Assembly: GCF_016461715.1 (NCBI RefSeq)
Contig: NZ_JAEMUI010000018.1
Coordinates: forward strand, 45,831-109,830
Reading direction: 5' to 3'
Source of the DNA: Marinomonas spartinae
GTDB taxonomy: Bacteria; Pseudomonadota; Gammaproteobacteria; Pseudomonadales; Marinomonadaceae
DNA: 64,000 bases
In this document: piece by piece, positions 1 through 8,263 of the stretch
How positions within the stretch are numbered: position 1 is the stretch's first letter
Layout: each line of letters begins with the position of its first letter
Translations under genes and position numbers: made by a program
The notes under the pieces: generated by a model
Database searches by the model: none
Told to the model about the DNA's origin: nothing
The model's input: the letters and a program-made list of their open reading frames with translations, nothing else

Positions 1-1104
1 GGGTGTGGTATTGGCACTGCGATCCGCTTGTCCCAAGCTCAAATAATCGTCGTACCACTGCATTTCACGCAGCAAGGCTTTGGCTACCTCTACACTTTGG
101 GCACGCGGCGTTAGCAAATGAATCGCGTCACGCACTTCAGTGACTTCAGAAAACATCACAGAACCACCCGCGCGAATAATCAGATCAGAGGCATACCCCA
201 CAGCGGGATTGGCGGTAATACCTGAAAAAGCATCGCTGCCACCGCATTGCACACCCACAACCAATTCAGACAAAGGACAGGGTTCGCGACGACGTTGGTT
301 CAAACGCTCAAGATGGGACTCCGCCATTGTCATAATGCTATCAACCATGTCTTGAAAACCATGATGTGCTTCGTCTTGCAGGCTAACCACATTGTCTTTT
401 AACCATTGAGCCGCATCAGAATTCGGCAAAATATTCACCGCTTGCGCATCGTCGATATCAAGTAAACGATGAGGTTGGAGTTTTTCACACCCCAAACCAA
501 TGACCATCACCTCACCACCAAAATTGGGATTTTTCGCCATGTTTTGTAAGGTACGAATTGGCACAATCGCCGCAGGAGCATTGATGGCCACGCCACAGCC
601 ATAGCTATGATTGAGAGCGACCACCCCATCGACGTTCGGATACTTTGGTAACAAAGTATGCTTAATGAGCTTTACTAGGTATTCTGTTACACCAGAAACA
701 CACTGCACACTCGTGCTGATACCGAGCAAATTTTTTGTTCCTGCAGAACCGTCTGGATTTCTATAACCATCAAAGGTATAGCCTTCTAGGGGATCAATGT
801 CTGGTTTAGCGCGTGTCGCCAATGGTAGCTCGTCCAACTTAGGTGGCGTAGGCATAATCATTAACGCTTCCGACACCCAACGCCCTACAGCCAATGGCTC
901 CTTTGCGTACCCAATCACCTCGTTGTAACGAATGATGTCTTGCCCCTGCTCAATCGCTGTTAGCGTCACTTTATGACCCTGTGGCACCGCTTCTTTTAAT
1001 ACAATACCACCTTCCAACTCTGCTCCCGCCGGGGCCCCACCTTGATTAACAATAATCGCCACGTTATCGTTAGCGTGGATTTTGATTAGCACATATTCAT
1101 TCAT
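1..1104 (-). CDS. garD: Galactarate dehydratase, 3' end cut by window edge
   Basis: Dehydrates galactarate (mucate) to 5-keto-4-deoxy-D-glucarate in the cytosol, the first step of galactarate use. The frame is open for 368 codons and runs off at position 1; the family is about 520 residues, so roughly the last 150 are outside. Residues 1-95 form the small N-terminal SAF-like domain; the signature [17 protein letters not shown] starts at residue 113, followed by [27 protein letters not shown] and [10 protein letters not shown]. These match GarD from end to end, including the N-terminal domain. Start is the ATG at 1104, preceded by GAGGGCAGGT. A lactate-permease-family gene lies upstream on the same strand, 249 bases away behind a terminator, so the two are probably separate transcripts. 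An altronate dehydratase is the alternative but less likely. Confidence 0.9.
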   Translation of the reverse strand, partial: MNEYVLIKIHANDNVAIIVNQGGAPAGAELEGGIVLKEAVPQGHKVTLTAIEQGQDIIRYNEVIGYAKEPLAVGRWVSEALMIMPTPPKLDELPLATRAKPDIDPLEGYTFDGYRNPDGSAGTKNLLGISTSVQCVSGVTEYLVKLIKHTLLPKYPNVDGVVALNHSYGCGVAINAPAAIVPIRTLQNMAKNPNFGGEVMVIGLGCEKLQPHRLLDIDDAQAVNILPNSDAAQWLKDNVVSLQDEAHHGFQDMVDSIMTMAESHLERLNQRRREPCPLSELVVGVQCGGSDAFSGITANPAVGYASDLIIRAGGSVMFSEVTEVRDAIHLLTPRAQSVEVAKALLREMQWYDDYLSLGQADRSANTTP

Positions 1105-1160
1105 ACCTGCCCTCAACTGTATTCAAACTTTTGGTTTTATCATTATTTTTATGCCACTAA

Positions 1161-1172
1161 TGAAAGCTTTCA
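1161..1172. promoter_or_regulatory. Palindrome upstream of garD, possible repressor site
   Basis: TGAAAGCTTTCA is a perfect 12-base palindrome centred about 62 bases upstream of the garD start. It resembles LacI-family operators, but lacks the central CG of the canonical 14-mer, and no LacI-type regulator gene is adjacent. It could be a chance palindrome. Confidence 0.3.
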
Positions 1173-1276
1173 AAGCAGCCAAGAATATCAAGTAAATACT
1201 GTCTATATTTACCATCAAAAATCATACATCATACAATTGTCTTTTCAAGGAAGTTTTAGATATTTCGCTTTTAACT

Positions 1277-1306
1277 AAAAATGCCGCTCATTTGAGCGGC
1301 ATTTTT
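1277..1306. terminator. Bidirectional rho-independent terminator
   Basis: A perfect 14-bp stem (left arm 1277-1290, right arm 1293-1306) with GC-rich core GCCGCTCA, flanked by A on the left and T on the right. It sits 48 bases past the stop of the permease gene on the minus strand and separates that gene from garD. Confidence 0.85.
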
Positions 1307-1353
1307 ATTGATTCTATCTATTTGTTTTTAATGTAATTACGGCATTATAGGCC

Positions 1354-2928
1354 TTATAAGAACACACTAACCAATGCTGCGATTAATCCGTAGATCGCCA
1401 TAGGCACCACCGTACGTTTCATAATAAAGCCTTCTTTATGGCTAATACCCAATATGGTCGATACTGCAATGATGTTATTCAAGCAAACCATATTCCCCAT
1501 CGCCCCACCTACCGATTGCAAGGCTAGAATCAGTGTTTGTGGCAAGCCAACGCTCACTGCAATACTTTGCTGAATGGCACCAAAGGTTAGGTTAGACACG
1601 GTGGCCGAACCAGAGAAGAAGGCTCCCAGTGCTCCTAGATAGGAAGCAAAATAGGTCCATTTATCACCAGTTAATTCGGCAAAGGAGTGGCCGATAACCA
1701 GCACAGGAGAATCTAACTTACCCAGCATCATGAACTTCACCATGACTAGGGCCCCCATTAACGAAATAGACGGCCACAGAATACGACGTCGGCAATCCGA
1801 AAACGCCTCAAACACTTGGCCTTTAGACATTTTTAGGATCGGAATAGAAATAAGCACAACCACTAAAAATGGAATCAAGGCTGGCACATAGAGCGTCTTA
1901 TAAGCCCATGACACACTGGTTCCAAAAATGTGCGTCAGAGAAATGGCTAACGAATCCGTTACACTTACGTGAGTGCTACCAAGGCTACCGTGTAACCAAG
2001 GTGTCATATCCGTCAAAATCTGCTTTATGCCTAGTTGCTTAATCCGAGTAATAATCAAGATCCCCACTAAGAGAATCATCGGGCTAATGGCGATCGCCAA
2101 AGCTTTACCGCTTACCCCTTTACGCTTTTCGTTATGTCGCGTCTCATTCGACAAACCAATATGATGACGAGCCAGAAACACACTGATGACTAAGCCAATT
2201 ACACCACCTAGCAGCGAAGGGAATTCATAATTCCATTGGGCAATCAGTAAATAAGGTAAAGTACAGGACAACACACTCAACAAGATAAAAATAATGTTAC
2301 GACGGATATCTTGCCAGCTCACCACAAAGCGCAACGCAATAATCGGAATGAAAAAAGCCGCAATGGTATGAACAAGAGCGGTATATTGAGAGATACTTAA
2401 AATTTCCGCATCTTTTAAATTTAACGGTGCAAAACCAAACCAAGTCGGCGTGCCAACAGCCCCGAACGATACCGGTACCGAGTTCATGGTTAGCGTCAGC
2501 AAAATCACTTTGATGGGGTTAAAGCCTAACCCCACCAAAATGGGCGCGGCAATCGCGGCAGGCGTACCAAACCCCGAAGCGCCTTCAATCATAAAGGCAA
2601 ACGCCCAACCAATAATCATCAGCTGAGCAACGGCATTCGTACTGATGCTCTCTAACCAATGACGCACGATATTCTCAGCACCAGACAATACCATCACTCG
2701 GTTCAACAATATCGCCCCCGCGATAATTGAAATCGGGGTGAGAGTCGATAACACGCCAGAGATTGCGTTGGCTAACAGAAGGGTTTGATTCGCATGAAAA
2801 TAAAAAACCTGAAATATGCCGACCAGTAACGCCGTGGCGGGTAACGCAATATAGGAAGGGACAGGATGCTTTTTTGTCATTGCATAGATTAATAAAACAA
2901 TAGGGAATATGGATACCAGTAAATCCAT
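1354..2928 (-). CDS. L-lactate/glycolate permease family transporter (LctP)
   Basis: Inner-membrane 2-hydroxycarboxylate:proton symporter of the LctP family, importing L-lactate, D-lactate or glycolate. The 524 residues are almost wholly hydrophobic, with about 13-14 membrane segments, and carry the family core MIEGASGFGTPAAIAAPILV near residue 115 and FGAVGTPTWFG near residue 160. The length is slightly below the usual 550. Start ATG at 2928 follows TGGAGAAATGCA, a good ribosome site. No lactate dehydrogenase or glycolate oxidase gene is adjacent, so the substrate cannot be set from context; its nearest metabolic neighbour is garD. An operator-like inverted repeat lies upstream (2995-3013). 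Confidence 0.88.
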   Translation of the reverse strand: MDLLVSIFPIVLLIYAMTKKHPVPSYIALPATALLVGIFQVFYFHANQTLLLANAISGVLSTLTPISIIAGAILLNRVMVLSGAENIVRHWLESISTNAVAQLMIIGWAFAFMIEGASGFGTPAAIAAPILVGLGFNPIKVILLTLTMNSVPVSFGAVGTPTWFGFAPLNLKDAEILSISQYTALVHTIAAFFIPIIALRFVVSWQDIRRNIIFILLSVLSCTLPYLLIAQWNYEFPSLLGGVIGLVISVFLARHHIGLSNETRHNEKRKGVSGKALAIAISPMILLVGILIITRIKQLGIKQILTDMTPWLHGSLGSTHVSVTDSLAISLTHIFGTSVSWAYKTLYVPALIPFLVVVLISIPILKMSKGQVFEAFSDCRRRILWPSISLMGALVMVKFMMLGKLDSPVLVIGHSFAELTGDKWTYFASYLGALGAFFSGSATVSNLTFGAIQQSIAVSVGLPQTLILALQSVGGAMGNMVCLNNIIAVSTILGISHKEGFIMKRTVVPMAIYGLIAALVSVFL

Positions 2929-3262
2929 TGCATTTCTCCACTCAATGTCCTGATGGACGTAATATTATTTTTGTTTTTTGCAACCGATGGCTGCAATTGG
3001 GAATGCGCCAATTATTAGGGAGAGAAGAAACAAAGACCATCTAGTACTTTTTCAGAAACAATCTAATAGAATTTGACAAAACACAAAATCACTACTAATA
3101 AGAAAATTTATTTCATAATAATCAATATGTTATAGTTTTATTCACAAAAACCTCTCTTCACTATTAGTGTAATTTTGGAATCAATGAATTCTTCCTTAGT
3201 GCATAATGAAATAACAACAAACACTTTATATAAAATTTTCTTATAAAAAAATCACCACCACA
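2929..3262. other. Intergenic region between lctP-like and hxlR-like genes
   Basis: A 334-base, strongly AT-rich gap between the permease start and the stop of the HxlR gene, both on the minus strand. It must hold the permease promoter. The only structure I can point to is the pair of inverted repeats at 2978-3013. No open frame with a ribosome site was seen. Confidence 0.6.
2995..3013. promoter_or_regulatory. Inverted repeat, possible GntR/FadR-type operator
   Basis: AATTGG (2995-3000) and CCAATT (3008-3013) form a perfect inverted repeat with a 7-base spacer, 67 bases upstream of the permease start. FadR-subfamily regulators such as PdhR bind AATTGG-N5-CCAATT; here the spacer is two longer. 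An overlapping TTGCA-N9-TGCAA repeat lies at 2978-2996. The role is inferred only. Confidence 0.3.
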
Positions 3263-3616
3263 TCATAGAGGTAGAGGCGCGCTTAGCTCCCCCCTATGTT
3301 CTCTCATCCACTGAGCCAATGAATCCAATGTTGGTTTTAAGGTTTTACCAAGCTCCGTCACTTGATATTCCACTCGTGGCGGCATTTCTGGGTACATGGT
3401 TCGTGTCACCAAACCTATCGATTCAAAGGCTCTTAATTGTTTGGTGAGTTCTTTCTGTGTGATAGGCGCTACCGCTCTTTGCAGTGCGCCAAAACGAATC
3501 GCAGCATCCACTACGATTAAACGATAGAGAATCGGAATGGCCCATTTTCCTGAGACAAGATTGACAAAATCCACCATGGGGCAAGGCTCATCATAATAAG
3601 CAAATAATGTGGTCAT
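3263..3616 (-). CDS. HxlR-family winged-helix transcriptional regulator
   Basis: A 117-residue DNA-binding regulator of the HxlR family, which often senses electrophiles or redox state and controls a divergent oxidoreductase gene. Family marks are the N-terminal CPM (Cys near residue 12), the segment VSGKWAIPILYRL, FGALQRAVAPITQKELTKQLR for the recognition region, and PPRVEYQVTELGKTLKP for the wing. The start is set at the ATG at 3616, preceded by AAAGAGGAAAATATTA; an upstream extension to 3697 lacks a ribosome site and family similarity. The gene is divergent from the SDR gene at 3718, with 101 bases between the starts. Confidence 0.85.
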   Translation of the reverse strand: MTTLFAYYDEPCPMVDFVNLVSGKWAIPILYRLIVVDAAIRFGALQRAVAPITQKELTKQLRAFESIGLVTRTMYPEMPPRVEYQVTELGKTLKPTLDSLAQWMREHRGELSAPLPL

Positions 3617-3633
3617 TAATATTTTCCTCTTTA

Positions 3634-3648
3634 GTACCCATTTGGTAC
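3634..3648. promoter_or_regulatory. Candidate HxlR operator between divergent genes
   Basis: GTACC (3634-3638) and GGTAC (3644-3648) form a perfect inverted repeat with a 5-base spacer just upstream of the HxlR start, in the shared promoter region with the SDR gene. Position and symmetry fit an autoregulatory operator. Binding is inferred. Confidence 0.45.
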
Positions 3649-3717
3649 CTACTATTAAAAGCATACTAATATACAGATAATGCGACCACTCAACCAATAC
3701 AACAAGGTGGTATTTAT

Positions 3718-4467
3718 ATGAAACGTCTATTAGGCAAGCATGCTTTGATCACGGGTGGCACCGCAGGAATAGGATTAGAAACTGCCAGACAGTTTTTACA
3801 AGAAGGCGCCCATGTCGCTATTACAGGCCGTAGCGACATCGGATTAAAAGCGGCAAAAGAAGAATTTGCTGACCGTCTCTTAATATTAAAAAGCGATGCA
3901 AGTATTGTCGCGGAACAAAGGCGTCTTGCTGAGCAGATCAGCGTATCTTTCCCTAAATTAGACATAGTGTTTATTAATGCCGGCGATGTCACTCATCAAC
4001 CACTAGAAAAATGGGATGAAAATACCTTTGATCACGTTCTCAATACCAATTTAAAGGGGCCGTTTTTTCTTATCCAGTCACTTTTGCCACACCTCTCCAC
4101 TTCTGCTTCCATTATTCTTTGTGGTAGTGTTTCCGCCCAAATAGGTTTGCCACAAAGTAGCGTTTACGCAGCCAGCAAAGCCGGACTCATCTCTTTAGCC
4201 AGGACATTATCCGGCGAATTAAAAGATCGAGGAATCAGAGTTAACGCCCTTAGCCCAGGTCCAACACAAACCGATGCCTTTAAAAAATTTGGTCTAGAAC
4301 AAGAAGAGGAGAACGCTCTGCGAGCGGAGGTAAGCAATCTTATTCCTTTAAAACGCATGGGTTCGGCAATCGAACTGGCAAAAGCGGCCGTGTTTTTAGC
4401 CTCAGACGAATCCGCTTATATGCTCGGCTCTGAGTTATTGATGGATGGCGACATTGGCAATGTCTGA
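3718..4467 (+). CDS. Short-chain dehydrogenase/reductase (classical SDR)
   Basis: NAD(P)-dependent oxidoreductase of 249 residues with the complete classical SDR set: cofactor motif TGGTAGIG (about residues 12-19), INAG near 90, catalytic Ser in GSVSAQIG and YAASK near 153-157. The Arg-rich region after the first strand (TGRSD) suggests NADP preference. ATG at 3718 follows AACAAGGTGGTATTTAT. Its partner is the divergent HxlR regulator, and such pairs usually mean induction of the reductase by a reactive carbonyl or quinone. The substrate cannot be read from the sequence. Confidence 0.88.
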   Translation: MKRLLGKHALITGGTAGIGLETARQFLQEGAHVAITGRSDIGLKAAKEEFADRLLILKSDASIVAEQRRLAEQISVSFPKLDIVFINAGDVTHQPLEKWDENTFDHVLNTNLKGPFFLIQSLLPHLSTSASIILCGSVSAQIGLPQSSVYAASKAGLISLARTLSGELKDRGIRVNALSPGPTQTDAFKKFGLEQEEENALRAEVSNLIPLKRMGSAIELAKAAVFLASDESAYMLGSELLMDGDIGNV

Positions 4468-4475
4468 GTAGCCAC

Positions 4476-5318
4476 TTAAACAGGCCCGACCCAACGTCGT
4501 CTTCGATACCTATCAAAAACGTGCTTTTTCTCCACTCTCATTTCAGGCATATGCTGTTGAATTAAAGCTACTGTATCGGCAATCAAACTTTCCATCATTT
4601 CAGCGCCTTCTAAAAAAGGCGCTTTATAAATCGCCTCAAAACGCTGCCAACAGTTTTCAGGTTGAATAGGCAACCCCTTTAAACTCTGTTCAAGGCTCTT
4701 AAAATCAACAGAGAACATACCGTTTAGGGCAAAGAGCAAAAGCCCAATGCGTTTTTGAATACCTGAGATCAAACCATAATAAATGGGTAAGTCTTGACGA
4801 TGGGCATATAATTTCAAATCTGGTGAAGTAATAGCGGCTAAATGTAGAGCAACCACTTCTTGGCGTTTTTTCAGTGGAAAATGCAGATCATTACGCCATT
4901 GTATTAATTGCGAGGAAGTTTTTAGTACCATACCATTTTGAATAACCCATAAGGTTTCCTGAATGGCGTTGGTCAGTGGAGCCGTGTCGATACAACGAAT
5001 AAAACCATCAATGACTTCCTCCGAGCAATGCCAAAGATCGACTTTTAAGCCATCAACATAAAAATAGTCGGTTATCACACCATTCCCATCAGGCTTTGAA
5101 AAAGTAGTATCGGTGCCCGCCGTCCTTTTTACCATCTCCTGTCTATCACTAAGAGAAGGTAAGCTTGTATAAAACAGACCTATTTCAATATCTGAATAAT
5201 CATCCGCCCACCCCTTGGCGACAGAACCGCCAATAAGAGCCGTATGGTAATCCATAACGCACAGACGAGAGAGCAATTTTCGCGCAAATTCAACCCTAAG
5301 GGTGATAGCTTGATTCAT
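4476..5318 (-). CDS. Nucleotidyltransferase-domain protein
   Basis: A 280-residue soluble protein whose N-terminal third carries the polymerase-beta nucleotidyltransferase motif: GGSVAKGWADDYSDIEIGLF (about residues 28-47), with the Gly-Ser pair and the metal-binding D-x-E (SDIE) of the fold. The rest is helical, as in streptomycin or kanamycin adenylyltransferase relatives, but no specific resistance family is recognisable. Start is placed at the ATG at 5318 behind GTGGAGTGGTAACAAA rather than at 5387, which would add 23 unconserved residues. It ends 8 bases from the convergent SDR gene. The substrate is unknown; nucleotidylation of a protein or small molecule is possible. Confidence 0.7.
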   Translation of the reverse strand: MNQAITLRVEFARKLLSRLCVMDYHTALIGGSVAKGWADDYSDIEIGLFYTSLPSLSDRQEMVKRTAGTDTTFSKPDGNGVITDYFYVDGLKVDLWHCSEEVIDGFIRCIDTAPLTNAIQETLWVIQNGMVLKTSSQLIQWRNDLHFPLKKRQEVVALHLAAITSPDLKLYAHRQDLPIYYGLISGIQKRIGLLLFALNGMFSVDFKSLEQSLKGLPIQPENCWQRFEAIYKAPFLEGAEMMESLIADTVALIQQHMPEMRVEKKHVFDRYRRRRWVGPV

Positions 5319-5473
5319 TTTGTTACCACTCCACAAAAATGGTACGACAGGTAAGCTGTTGTACAAAGAACACACTGTAAAATACAAGGGGGATAGAGTC
5401 TACTAGCATTCATTTAATTGCTGATTCTCTGTACAATGGCAATCAACTCATTAATTTAGAAAAGGAAGTCTTT

Positions 5474-6808
5474 GTGAAAAAGCTACTTGGTATACTCGTT
5501 ATTGTGCTTGCCGCTGTGTGTATTATTTCTCCCAAAATTATTGCGGGTCAATATCAGAAACAGCTAGAAAGCTTTATTGCCTACCTAAATCAATCAGCAG
5601 GTTATCATGCTAAAATCGAATCAATGGATAACTCCTGGTTTGGCTCAAAGGCCAATATTTCAGTGGAAGTTGATCCATCAACGATTGATCCTAATAGTCC
5701 AATCGGCTCCATAAAAGCCAATATCATTCTCGATACACACTATGGCCCGCTATTATTCAATAAACAAAGTCTTATCGGACTGTATTCAACACAGGCCAGC
5801 ATCCCAGCCGACAAAGCACGCGACACCTTGGTTTGGGATGATAACAAGCCCTTATATCAGCTTAATATAACCCGTGGTTTAACAGGTAATTTAACCATGG
5901 CGGATGCCATTCCAAGCTTTACCGACAAGGCAAAAACCCTGTTATTTAGCGGGTATTCTGGGTCAGGCGAGAATAAAAACAACACCTTTCACTATCAAGG
6001 TGCACTAAAAAATATCAATATTGATGACCAACAACCGGCGTCGTTAAAAGACCTTTCCGTTAAATTAGCAATGGATACCAGTGTCGACCTGAATAATGGT
6101 GGTTTGCGTGATAGCGATATGACATTGAAAGTCGGAGACATCCAAGTAGCATCAAAGATGGCAATAAAAGGTCTCTCTATTAACACCCACTCAGATCTGG
6201 ATAAGAAAACACAGCTAGGTGACATAAAAATCAGCTATGGCGCAGACTCGTTTAGTCTCCCTTCGGTTCAAGTTACCAATCTCTCGCTTGTTACAGAGCT
6301 CAAAAACTTAAACAACGCTGTCTTAACCAAAATCTACAAAGAGCTTAATAACGCTCCAGACGGAACGGACCCTACCAACCAAAAAACCATTGCGGTTTTA
6401 CAAGACAATCTTGGTCCATTTTTAGCCAGTAAGCCTGAATTCAACATTTCTGATTTCAGTGGTACTTTGCCCGAAGGCAGTTTTAAATCTAGCCTAACCA
6501 GTAAGCTTGCCGATATTAATGATCCTAAAGTAGAGGACTTATTTAACCCACAATTTTGGAAGTATTACACCATTTCTACAGCAAATATTCTGGTTGATGC
6601 ACCACTTGCCGATAAACTAGCGCAACAATTTGTCGCCAAGCAAGCGCAAGTGCCAGTCCAATTACCACAAGTCAAACAACAAGCACAGATGATAATAGGG
6701 AATTTCGTACAACAAGGTTTGATCAAAAAAGAGAAAGACCAGTATAGAACAGAGATATCCATTAAAGATGGACAGCTCAGCGTTAACAATATTCCTTTAC
6801 CGATGTAA
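5474..6808 (+). CDS. YdgA-like DUF945 protein, membrane-anchored
   Basis: A 444-residue protein of the DUF945/YdgA family. Residues 4-24 form one N-terminal hydrophobic segment (anchor or uncleaved signal) followed by the family stretch YLNQSAGYHAKIESMDNSWF and a long beta-rich periplasmic part. The C-terminal part (QQFVAKQAQVPVQLP onward) matches the end seen in YdgA proteins of about 500 residues. The start is GTG at 5474 with AAAAGGAAG upstream; no ATG fits. It is followed directly by a strong terminator and so is probably monocistronic. The molecular function of the family is not established. Confidence 0.75.
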   Translation: MKKLLGILVIVLAAVCIISPKIIAGQYQKQLESFIAYLNQSAGYHAKIESMDNSWFGSKANISVEVDPSTIDPNSPIGSIKANIILDTHYGPLLFNKQSLIGLYSTQASIPADKARDTLVWDDNKPLYQLNITRGLTGNLTMADAIPSFTDKAKTLLFSGYSGSGENKNNTFHYQGALKNINIDDQQPASLKDLSVKLAMDTSVDLNNGGLRDSDMTLKVGDIQVASKMAIKGLSINTHSDLDKKTQLGDIKISYGADSFSLPSVQVTNLSLVTELKNLNNAVLTKIYKELNNAPDGTDPTNQKTIAVLQDNLGPFLASKPEFNISDFSGTLPEGSFKSSLTSKLADINDPKVEDLFNPQFWKYYTISTANILVDAPLADKLAQQFVAKQAQVPVQLPQVKQQAQMIIGNFVQQGLIKKEKDQYRTEISIKDGQLSVNNIPLPM

Positions 6809-6826
6809 TACAGCAAGCAGTTCAAT

Positions 6827-6862
6827 AAAAAATGCCACCCAAAAATATGAGTGGCATTTTTT
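6827..6862 (+). terminator. Rho-independent terminator after the ydgA-like gene
   Basis: A perfect 12-bp stem (6827-6838 with 6851-6862) around a 12-base loop, starting in A6 and ending in T6, 18 bases after the stop codon. Confidence 0.85.
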
Positions 6863-6908
6863 ATAAAAGGCAAAATGCATTTCGCCTTTCAATCAAATTC
6901 AACCTTAC

Positions 6909-6946
6909 AAAAAAAGAGCAAGTCTTGAAAAGACTTGCTCTTTTTT
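6909..6946. terminator. Terminator of the cold-shock gene
   Basis: Perfect 11-bp GC-containing stem (6916-6926 with 6930-6940) with a 3-base loop, A7 on the left and T6 on the right. It ends the minus-strand csp gene 20 bases past its stop and can also work as a second terminator for the plus strand. Confidence 0.88.
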
Positions 6947-6966
6947 AAAATAAAATTCGCTAAATA

Positions 6967-7176
6967 TTATAGCGCAGTAATATTTTCTGCTTGTGGGCCT
7001 TTAGGGCCAGTCGTCACAATGAATTCTACTTTTTGGCCTTCAGCCAAGGTTTTGAAACCTGAGCTGACAATAGCGCTAAAATGTGCGAACACATCTGGGC
7101 CAGACTCTTGCTCGATAAAGCCAAAGCCTTTTGTTTCATTGAACCACTTAACAGTACCTTGAATAGGGGTAGACAT
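6967..7176 (-). CDS. Cold-shock protein, CspA family
   Basis: A 69-residue single-domain OB-fold RNA chaperone that binds single-stranded RNA/DNA and melts secondary structure. Both RNA-binding motifs are intact: KGFGFI (RNP1) and DVFAHF (RNP2), after the typical [11 protein letters not shown]. The start is the ATG at 7176 behind CAGGTGATTATT; an 11-residue upstream extension is not family-like. The minus-strand sequence has a good TATAGT box near 7330-7335, which would give a 5' leader of about 150 bases, as is usual for cold-inducible csp genes; cold induction itself is inferred. Confidence 0.95.
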   Translation of the reverse strand: MSTPIQGTVKWFNETKGFGFIEQESGPDVFAHFSAIVSSGFKTLAEGQKVEFIVTTGPKGPQAENITAL

Positions 7177-7343
7177 AATAATCACCTGATATATTAGTAA
7201 TAGCCACATATGATGGCTGGAAATGCAAAAAATAGACTGTTACTTAAAAACTTTCAGGACGAGAATTATGAATAAAACTACGTAGATCAGAGTTAATAAT
7301 TAGAGACTTCTTTCTAGCTGGAAAGTGCATACTATAGACATAT

Positions 7344-7371
7344 AAAAGGAATAGCTATCTTTATTCCTTTT
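7344..7371 (-). terminator. Hairpin after the carbonic anhydrase remnant
   Basis: Perfect 10-bp inverted repeat (AAAAGGAATA at 7344-7353, its complement at 7362-7371) with an 8-base loop, about 33 bases past the stop of the minus-strand carbonic anhydrase fragment. GC content is low, so termination may be weak. Confidence 0.5.
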
Positions 7372-7403
7372 ATTTTGTAATCTTATGTTCCGTTGACCCA
7401 ATT

Positions 7404-7868
7404 TTATTTTAGAATAACCCGTGCATTTATAGGCTGTACCGGACGATTATTGGGTACGCCAACGGTACGTTCAAATGCCTCTATCTGAGCTTTGGATGCG
7501 GTTATATAATGTTTCATGACTAACCAAGTAACGCCTTCAGAGCAAGGGGGCGTCGTCAAGGAGCCATTGAATCGATAATAGGTTTTGTCTTTGGGTAACA
7601 ACCCCATCGCGTTCACACTTTGCGGTAAGTGTTTTTCTTGTAGCATTTTCTTTGGCATTTCACGCCAAATTTTTTCCAAGGTGGGATTGGCTTTTCCTTG
7701 CTTAAACATTACGGCAACAACCGCAAGATTGCCCTCTTTATCGGCGTGAACGAGATGCGCTTCCATCGGATAGGAGTGGCCTTCTATGGTATTTTCACTC
7801 GGCGCATGAAAATGAAATTGCCTTAATTCATAGTGATGGCCCGCCAGCGTCAATAACACCCGAAGCAT
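7404..7868 (-). pseudogene. Alpha-carbonic anhydrase, N-terminally truncated remnant
   Basis: The frame encodes the C-terminal 154 residues of an alpha-type carbonic anhydrase, the periplasmic zinc enzyme that interconverts CO2 and bicarbonate. Present are QFHFHAPSEN with two zinc-binding His, the third in EAHLVH, and LTTPPCSEGVTW and NNRPVQP near the end. Missing are the signal peptide, the first roughly 90 residues including the proton-shuttle His and the N-terminal Cys of the usual disulfide. Upstream in the same frame only nine more sense codons precede a TAA at 7896-7898, and the ABM monooxygenase gene begins soon after. The ATG at 7868 has no clear ribosome site. I read it as a deletion remnant; an assembly or frameshift artefact does not explain the missing part, since no such sequence appears in other frames. 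Confidence 0.75.
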
Positions 7869-7960
7869 TTTAGAGGGAATGCAACCACCTACTCCTTAGA
7901 CATATGCTGTAGCGGTCAACTAATCCCCTCCCCCAGACACACGCAACCAAGTAACTTTTG

Positions 7961-8263
7961 TTAAAGAACGGTTGAAAAGCCTTCAAACTTTGGTGGACCA
8001 AGGTACAGGCCCCTAGATGACGTTGCATTCGCATGGGCCTTACGAAAGGCCTCAGATTTAGTCCAGTCGCGGAACGCCTGCTCGCTTTCCCAAATGGTAT
8101 GAGAAGCGAACAGAGTGAACTCCTCATGGGTTTCGCCTTGCAATAAATTAAATGAATCAAAGCCTGGCACGTCTTTTAAATGGGTATCTCGGCTACGCCA
8201 AATATTAATAAATTCTTCTTCACGTCCTACTGCAATACGAAAACGGTTCATTGCTACGTACAT
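7961..8263 (-). CDS. ABM-domain monooxygenase (IsdG/HmoA-like)
   Basis: A 100-residue protein with one antibiotic-biosynthesis-monooxygenase ferredoxin-like fold, resembling small heme-degrading or cofactor-free monooxygenases. Visible family features: NRFRIAVGREEEFINIWRSR at the start, PGFDSFNLL, HTIWESEQAFRDWTKSEAF with the WxxxxAFxxW pattern, and KAHANA, whose His may bind heme. The start ATG at 8263 follows GCAGGAGAGTCACT, an excellent site. No heme uptake genes are nearby, so heme degradation is only one possibility; a general quinol or stress monooxygenase is the alternative. Confidence 0.75.
   Translation of the reverse strand: MYVAMNRFRIAVGREEEFINIWRSRDTHLKDVPGFDSFNLLQGETHEEFTLFASHTIWESEQAFRDWTKSEAFRKAHANATSSRGLYLGPPKFEGFSTVL

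Noticed and set aside
140..355. 71-codon plus-strand frame
   Set aside because: Antisense to garD, whose motifs read continuously on the minus strand.
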